Shown here piece by piece: positions 31,518-34,979 of a stretch of 34,979 bases of DNA. The notes under the pieces are model-generated. The model worked only from the letters and a program-made list of their open reading frames with translations. It ran no database searches and was not told the DNA's origin. This DNA comes from Planctomycetota bacterium (GTDB lineage Bacteria > Planctomycetota > Phycisphaerae > Sedimentisphaerales > UBA12454). Positions within the stretch are counted from its first letter, which is position 1; every line of letters starts with the position of its first letter. The stretch lies in the NCBI GenBank assembly GCA_018828825.1, contig JAHJUV010000074.1, forward strand, positions 1 to 34,979. The letters run 5' to 3'. A program made the position numbers and the translations under genes.

Positions 31518-32738
31518 TTATTCCTTATTTTTATTTACCAGTCCCGCGACTTTCATTTGCAAACCGAACAGACGAATAAATCCTGTCGCATCCGTCGGGT
31601 CGTACTCATCGCCCATCGTGAAGCTTGCCATCTTGGTACTGTAAAGACTTTTTGGGCTTTTAATTCCAGCCGGTGTGCATCGGCCCTTGTACAACTTCAT
31701 CTTTACCGTGCCGGTTACGTTTTGCTGCGTTACATCGACAAACGCATCCAAAGCGTGGCGAAGCTGACAGAACCACTGGCCGTAATAGACCATTTCAGCG
31801 TATTTTAAAGCAACCTGCTGCTTGTAATGCAGCGTTTCACGGTCAAGGGTCAGAGTCTCCAGTGCCTTATGAGCTTCGACAAGGATAGTTCCGCCCGGCG
31901 TTTCATAAACGCCGCGTGATTTGATGCCGACGAGACGATTTTCAACAATGTCAGCCTGACCGACGGCGTGGTTTCCGCCGATTTTGTTAAGCTGCTCGAT
32001 GATTTTTACAGGAGCGGTCTTTTTGCCATTAAGCGCAACGGGAATACCCTTGGAAAAACCAATCGTAACATACTCCGGCTTATTCGGCGCTTTCGAAACT
32101 GGATTCGAAAGGACGAACAGGCGATCCAATGGCTCGTTTGCCGGGTCCTCGAGTTCAGCGCCTTCGTGACTGATATGCCACAGGTTGCGGTCACGAGAAT
32201 AGATTTTCTTTACGCTCTGTTCGATTGGTATTTTATGTTTTTTGGCGTATTTAATCGCAGCCTCTCTGCTTGTCAGTTCAAACTTCGGGTCCTTCCACGG
32301 AGCGATGATTTTCAGCTTCGGAGCAAGCGCCATAAAGGTAAGTTCGAACCGTACCTGGTCATTGCCTTTGCCGGTTGCGCCGTGGGCGACGCCGATAGCG
32401 CCTTCGGCCTGAGCGACCAAAACCTGATGTTTGGCAATCAGAGGCCGGGCAATGCTTGTACCGAGCAGATAGCCGTTTTCGTAAATAGCCCCGCTCTTCA
32501 ACATCGGCCAAAGATACTCGGTAACGAACTCCTTGCGGAGGTCCTTGACGATGCACTTTACCGCACCGGAGGCCAAAGCTTTTTTCTTAATTCCGTCAAG
32601 CTCTTCGCCCTGACCGAGGTCGGCGGCAAACGCTATAACATCATAGCCGTAGTTTTCCTTGAGCCACGGCAGAATTACACTGGTATCGAGTCCGCCGCTG
32701 TAGGCGAGAACGACCTTTTTATTCGATGACTTTGCCAT
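31518..32738 (-). CDS. argG: Argininosuccinate synthase
   Basis: A protein of 406 residues, normal length. KVVLAYSGGLDTSVILPWLK is the N-type ATP pyrophosphatase loop. YLLGTSIARPLIAK, GATGKGNDQVRFEL, SRDRNLWHIS and VGIKSRGVYETPGGTIL are the conserved substrate-binding segments. It joins citrulline and aspartate in arginine synthesis. AAGGAAG lies about 7 bases before the ATG. The downstream prepilin-peptidase gene begins 3 bp after its stop, so the two may be cotranscribed although unrelated. argH and the rest of the pathway are not here. Confidence 0.98.
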   Translation of the reverse strand: MAKSSNKKVVLAYSGGLDTSVILPWLKENYGYDVIAFAADLGQGEELDGIKKKALASGAVKCIVKDLRKEFVTEYLWPMLKSGAIYENGYLLGTSIARPLIAKHQVLVAQAEGAIGVAHGATGKGNDQVRFELTFMALAPKLKIIAPWKDPKFELTSREAAIKYAKKHKIPIEQSVKKIYSRDRNLWHISHEGAELEDPANEPLDRLFVLSNPVSKAPNKPEYVTIGFSKGIPVALNGKKTAPVKIIEQLNKIGGNHAVGQADIVENRLVGIKSRGVYETPGGTILVEAHKALETLTLDRETLHYKQQVALKYAEMVYYGQWFCQLRHALDAFVDVTQQNVTGTVKMKLYKGRCTPAGIKSPKSLYSTKMASFTMGDEYDPTDATGFIRLFGLQMKVAGLVNKNKE

Positions 32739-33120
32739 TTATAACTTCCTTAAATTCAGCCACAGAGCCTTTTTTTATCATAGCCACAGAGAACACAGAG
32801 CTCACAGAGGCTATATGTTTTAATTATAAAAGATTATACAATGCCGTTATGATTTAGCAAGAAGTGAAAATGGAACCACGAATAACACGAATTTTCACGA
32901 ATTAATTTAGACACGGATTGTTTAACCAGCAGCGGAAACCATCCGAAAACAGTTTGTTAGTTTTTAAGACCTGCTAAAAAGTTATTATTACTGTGTAAAC
33001 CAACTTAGCCGCAAAGGCAACTGATTTTGAGAGAAATTTCTTTACTTAAGCAGAGTCGAGATGGTTCTTTTTTGGGGCATTCAATTGTTTGGTCGGGCAT
33101 ATTAAACCATTATCAGCTGT
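32739..33120. repeat. Gene-free spacer with degenerate CACAGAG and CACGAAT repeats
   Basis: CAGCCACAGAGC (from 32757) is echoed by AGCCACAGAGAACACAGAG and then CTCACAGAGG (32782-32810), units of 9-10 bases. From about 32876 CCACGAATAACACGAAT and TTTTCACGAATT repeat CACGAAT three times. Similar units occur near 11,640 (GCCACGAAGACACTAAG) and inverted near 34,630 (CCTCTGTGGCTG). I see no gene in the rest of the stretch; it must hold the argG promoter, which I could not assign. Confidence 0.6.
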
Positions 33121-33777
33121 TTAAGATTTGTTGTTGGATTTTTCTTGCTGGGTAGTTTTTTGAGAAAGCTTCTCTTGATCATGTGATGATTCTACGATGT
33201 GGATAGGTATTGACTTTGACCCCTGAAAGATCCCAGCTAAACCTTTTCGGATTTGCAATTGTTCATATTCTGTTTCACCATAGCCAGCAGGAGTATAAGC
33301 TCCTCGTTTGAGCAAGACTTTATCAAAGTGATAATTTAACGATTCAGCCATCTTAGCAAGGAGCTCAATAAGAAGTTCGTCTTTCCTTGAAACCCATGTA
33401 TTACACCTATTTTGATAGCTTGTTTTGTCTTCTGCGGGAATATCAATACCGGGCTTTGCTTGTAGTTGTTGCGGATAATTAAATAAATGATCTCTAAGTT
33501 CAGACCATGCCTCAATAACTGCTTCTTCTTTTTTTCGCTTACCACGAAAAATTGCATAAACCATGCCTTTGCCAGAGAAAGTGACATCAATCATATTAAG
33601 TGCCTGCACGTGTTCCGGAACGAGGGGACGAGCTCTGGTTGCCATCAAGACCATGAACAACCTTCTCTTTTCTTCGCGTTTCTGTTTTAAAAACTCAATG
33701 AGTTGTTGTGCTTGTACAGCCAGAATAGGGCCTATTATTATTGCGATAATAGTCAATATTGCAAGTAGAGTTGTCAT
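33121..33777 (-). CDS. DUF6680-like membrane-anchored protein of unknown function
   Basis: A protein of 218 residues. An N-terminal membrane helix (about 3-22, LLAILTIIAIIIGPILAVQ) is followed by a basic stretch (KQKREEKRRLF) and VLMATRARPLVPEHVQALNMIDVTF, a pattern I associate with DUF6680 proteins, then a mainly helical soluble part ending in a polar tail. One helix with the basic stretch behind it suggests the bulk is cytoplasmic. AGGA lies about 7 bases before the ATG. Function is unknown. The flanking spacers are repeat-rich and the composition A+T-rich, as for accessory genes. The family call is from memory and needs a profile search. Confidence 0.7.
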   Translation of the reverse strand: MTTLLAILTIIAIIIGPILAVQAQQLIEFLKQKREEKRRLFMVLMATRARPLVPEHVQALNMIDVTFSGKGMVYAIFRGKRKKEEAVIEAWSELRDHLFNYPQQLQAKPGIDIPAEDKTSYQNRCNTWVSRKDELLIELLAKMAESLNYHFDKVLLKRGAYTPAGYGETEYEQLQIRKGLAGIFQGSKSIPIHIVESSHDQEKLSQKTTQQEKSNNKS

Positions 33778-34015
33778 GTGACATCCTTTTATTAAACATA
33801 AATTTAACTAAATCATCATACGGCCTCATGATGAGGCAATCCTTTTTTACTTTTCACTCTCTCGCCCTGCAATTAGTCGTTAGTATATAGTCGTTGGTTG
33901 TTAGCACTAAATACCATTCACTAAATACTAAACACTACTCCAGCGATGCACTCTCTCGCCCTCAAAACAGTTCCGCCTACATCTTTAAATCAGACTACGG
34001 AGGATAACGCCTTTG
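33778..34015. repeat. Spacer with 14-bp direct repeat CACTCTCTCGCCCT
   Basis: CACTCTCTCGCCCT occurs at 33855-33868 and 33949-33962; between them CACTAAATAC is also doubled and TAGTCGTTAG-like words recur. GCCTCA/TGAGGC (33823-33837) makes a small hairpin with T's only on the plus side. No gene is seen. Confidence 0.6.
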
Positions 34016-34435
34016 TTAAGTGAATTCCTTAACTCGTTTATTGAGATACTTTATCCATTTCTCCAACTCTTCGGCTACAGCTGAGGGCTCAGCACCAACC
34101 TCAAACAATTTATGATGGAGTTCTTCCCCGCGACTCAACAAGCACTCATATTCTACAATTGCCCAGATTACATCCTTAAGTGTCTTATTAGAGTCTTGGA
34201 GGAGGGTGTCGTAGTGAGCACGTTCCTCCACAGTGGTAGATAGGCTATAGGGTGCATTGATCCGGTTCATAATGAGAGAATTCAATAAATCTTTTTCAGA
34301 AGCATCCGGGAATTTCGCCTTAAGACGCCTATATACATTGATCTGGGTGTCTATCATTCCCTTGAATCCCAACGAAGGGAATACTTGAATCAACAGCCCT
34401 TTGAAAAATGCTTCGATCCTTCTGAATATTGTCAT
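34016..34435 (-). CDS. Hypothetical protein, 139 residues
   Basis: I do not recognise this protein. It is largely helical by eye, with an amphipathic N-terminus (IFRRIEAFFKGLLIQVF) that might lie on a membrane but no full membrane helix, then a charged region (YRRLKAKFPDASEKDLLNSLIMNRIN) and a C-terminal helix pair (VAEELEKWIKYLNKRVKEF). AGG lies about 9 bases before the ATG. The uninterrupted frame, acceptable start and low overlap with other frames support a real gene. It stands alone between two repeat-rich spacers near the DUF6680-like gene and may be part of an accessory segment. Confidence 0.6.
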   Translation of the reverse strand: MTIFRRIEAFFKGLLIQVFPSLGFKGMIDTQINVYRRLKAKFPDASEKDLLNSLIMNRINAPYSLSTTVEERAHYDTLLQDSNKTLKDVIWAIVEYECLLSRGEELHHKLFEVGAEPSAVAEELEKWIKYLNKRVKEFT

Positions 34436-34645
34436 TACTTAGCCTAACATAATAATACCTGTGGCAGAGCTATACAACACTTTTGCCTACCAATTCGATT
34501 TTATCTTATGGATATTTCCTCAGAGCATCTATTAATGCTACCAAACTTGAACTTATAAAACAATAAATTTTTTATTTCTCTGTGCTCTCTGCCTGCCCTC
34601 CGTAGTCCATAAGGGACGAAGGATGGGTGTCCTCTGTGGCTGAAA

Positions 34646-34942
34646 TTATTTGCCGCCAAATCTATTGAAATGGAGGATTTTTTTCAGCGGTCTTTTGGGA
34701 ACGTGCAGGGTATCTTTGTCATCAAGATAATACTTTGTATCCTCTGTTTTTGCATCTTCCATAACGGGTTTTTCGGCAGGTTTGCCCAGGGCCACCACAG
34801 AATCGATATGGTATTTGGGGGCGATATTTAAAATCTGCGATATTTTTTCCCTGTCGATTAAACCGAGCCAGCAGGAACCGATGCCCTTGCCCCATGCGGC
34901 AAGCAGGATATTTTCAATCGCCGCGGCGGCATCGACAGCGGC
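34646..34942 (-). CDS. Nitroreductase-family protein, C-terminal part only
   Basis: The 98 genuine residues before the stop read AAVDAAAAIENILLAAWGKG, then IGSCWLGLIDREKISQILN and VVALGKPAEKP. This is the C-terminal half of FMN-dependent nitroreductases (D-a-a-A-iqNill-A---GlGs-Wig, then --ia-GyP-e). Its 5' part lies beyond the contig. The frame appears to extend to an ATG at 34975, but those 11 codons are adapter and must not be counted. The family reduces nitro compounds, quinones or flavins with NAD(P)H; the exact substrate cannot be told. Confidence 0.85.
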   Translation of the reverse strand, partial: AAVDAAAAIENILLAAWGKGIGSCWLGLIDREKISQILNIAPKYHIDSVVALGKPAEKPVMEDAKTEDTKYYLDDKDTLHVPKRPLKKILHFNRFGGK

Positions 34943-34979
34943 AGATCGGAAGACACACGTCTGAACTCCAGTCACCAGA
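34943..34979. other. Illumina TruSeq adapter read-through at the contig end (artefact)
   Basis: From 34943 the sequence reads AGATCGGAAGA then CACACGTCTGAACTCCAGTC and AC, which is the standard TruSeq index-adapter sequence with one G missing after AGATCGGAAGA. The four last bases (CAGA) fall where the sample index begins. The junction is exactly at a codon boundary of the nitroreductase fragment. This is not biological sequence. Confidence 0.97.

Noticed and set aside
31968..32729. 253-codon open frame opposite argG
   Set aside because: It is the antisense shadow of a strongly conserved gene; the product has no motifs and no ribosome-binding site.
33823..33848. GCCTCA/TGAGGC hairpin with T's as a terminator
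   Set aside because: The T-run is on the plus strand, four bases away from a 6-bp stem, and no plus-strand gene lies upstream; too weak to call.
34943..34975. ATG at 34975 as the start of the nitroreductase gene
   Set aside because: It lies in adapter sequence; the true start is outside the contig.

Overview
The window looks like a contig end from a Planctomycetota genome, most likely Phycisphaerae or a close relative, probably a metagenome or single-cell assembly. The main signs are a prepilin-like protein with an N-terminal GFTLVELLVVIAIL segment and a C-terminal HN..ILFGDGHVKW segment, two different groEL genes around one groES, and murC-murB-ddl-ftsQ with no ftsA/ftsZ after it. This placement is inference. 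The last 37 bases are Illumina adapter, so the right edge is an assembly artefact.

Layout. 1-5489 (minus): a tetR / outer-membrane factor / membrane-fusion protein / RND permease efflux operon whose promoter carries a palindromic operator; the permease runs off the left edge. 5575-6780 (plus): a His-rich membrane protein and a Fur-family regulator behind a 7-1-7 inverted repeat. 6790-10140: a response regulator with only the tail of its histidine kinase, a tRNA-Arg, the first 36 codons of a dinB-like gene, then an A+T-rich pair, a DUF3800 protein and an RmuC-like nuclease. 10144-12490: a lone lipoyl-E2 acyltransferase, tRNA-Phe, tRNA-Gly and a prepilin-like gene ending at a 30-bp perfect palindrome. 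12660-18550 (plus): a structured leader and the chaperone operon groEL1-groES-groEL2-dnaJ-grpE-fmdB. 18583-21642 (minus): anti-sigma factor, ECF sigma factor, clpX. 21793-23476 (plus): rpmH (L34), tRNA-Arg, an MFS exporter. 23487-28217 (minus): an ACT-domain protein, a 21-codon tail of a phenylacetate-CoA-ligase-like gene, then ftsQ, ddl, murB, murC. 28329-28452 (plus): a possible small RNA. 28464-32738 (minus): asnA, an OmpA-like lipoprotein, a prepilin peptidase, argG. 32739-34979: repeat-rich spacers, a DUF6680-like membrane protein, an unknown protein, and a partial nitroreductase cut by adapter sequence.

How the genes connect. The prepilin peptidase could process the prepilin-like protein 19 kb away. 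The chaperone operon lacks dnaK here. Peptidoglycan precursor synthesis is present as a small dcw-type cluster. The most unusual feature is three separate gene remnants (histidine kinase, dinB, phenylacetate-CoA ligase), each ending abruptly at a junction. They record either real deletions or rearrangements or assembly chimerism. The A+T-rich DUF3800/RmuC-like pair beside two of those junctions is the best candidate for an acquired, possibly defensive, module, but its function is not shown by the sequence.
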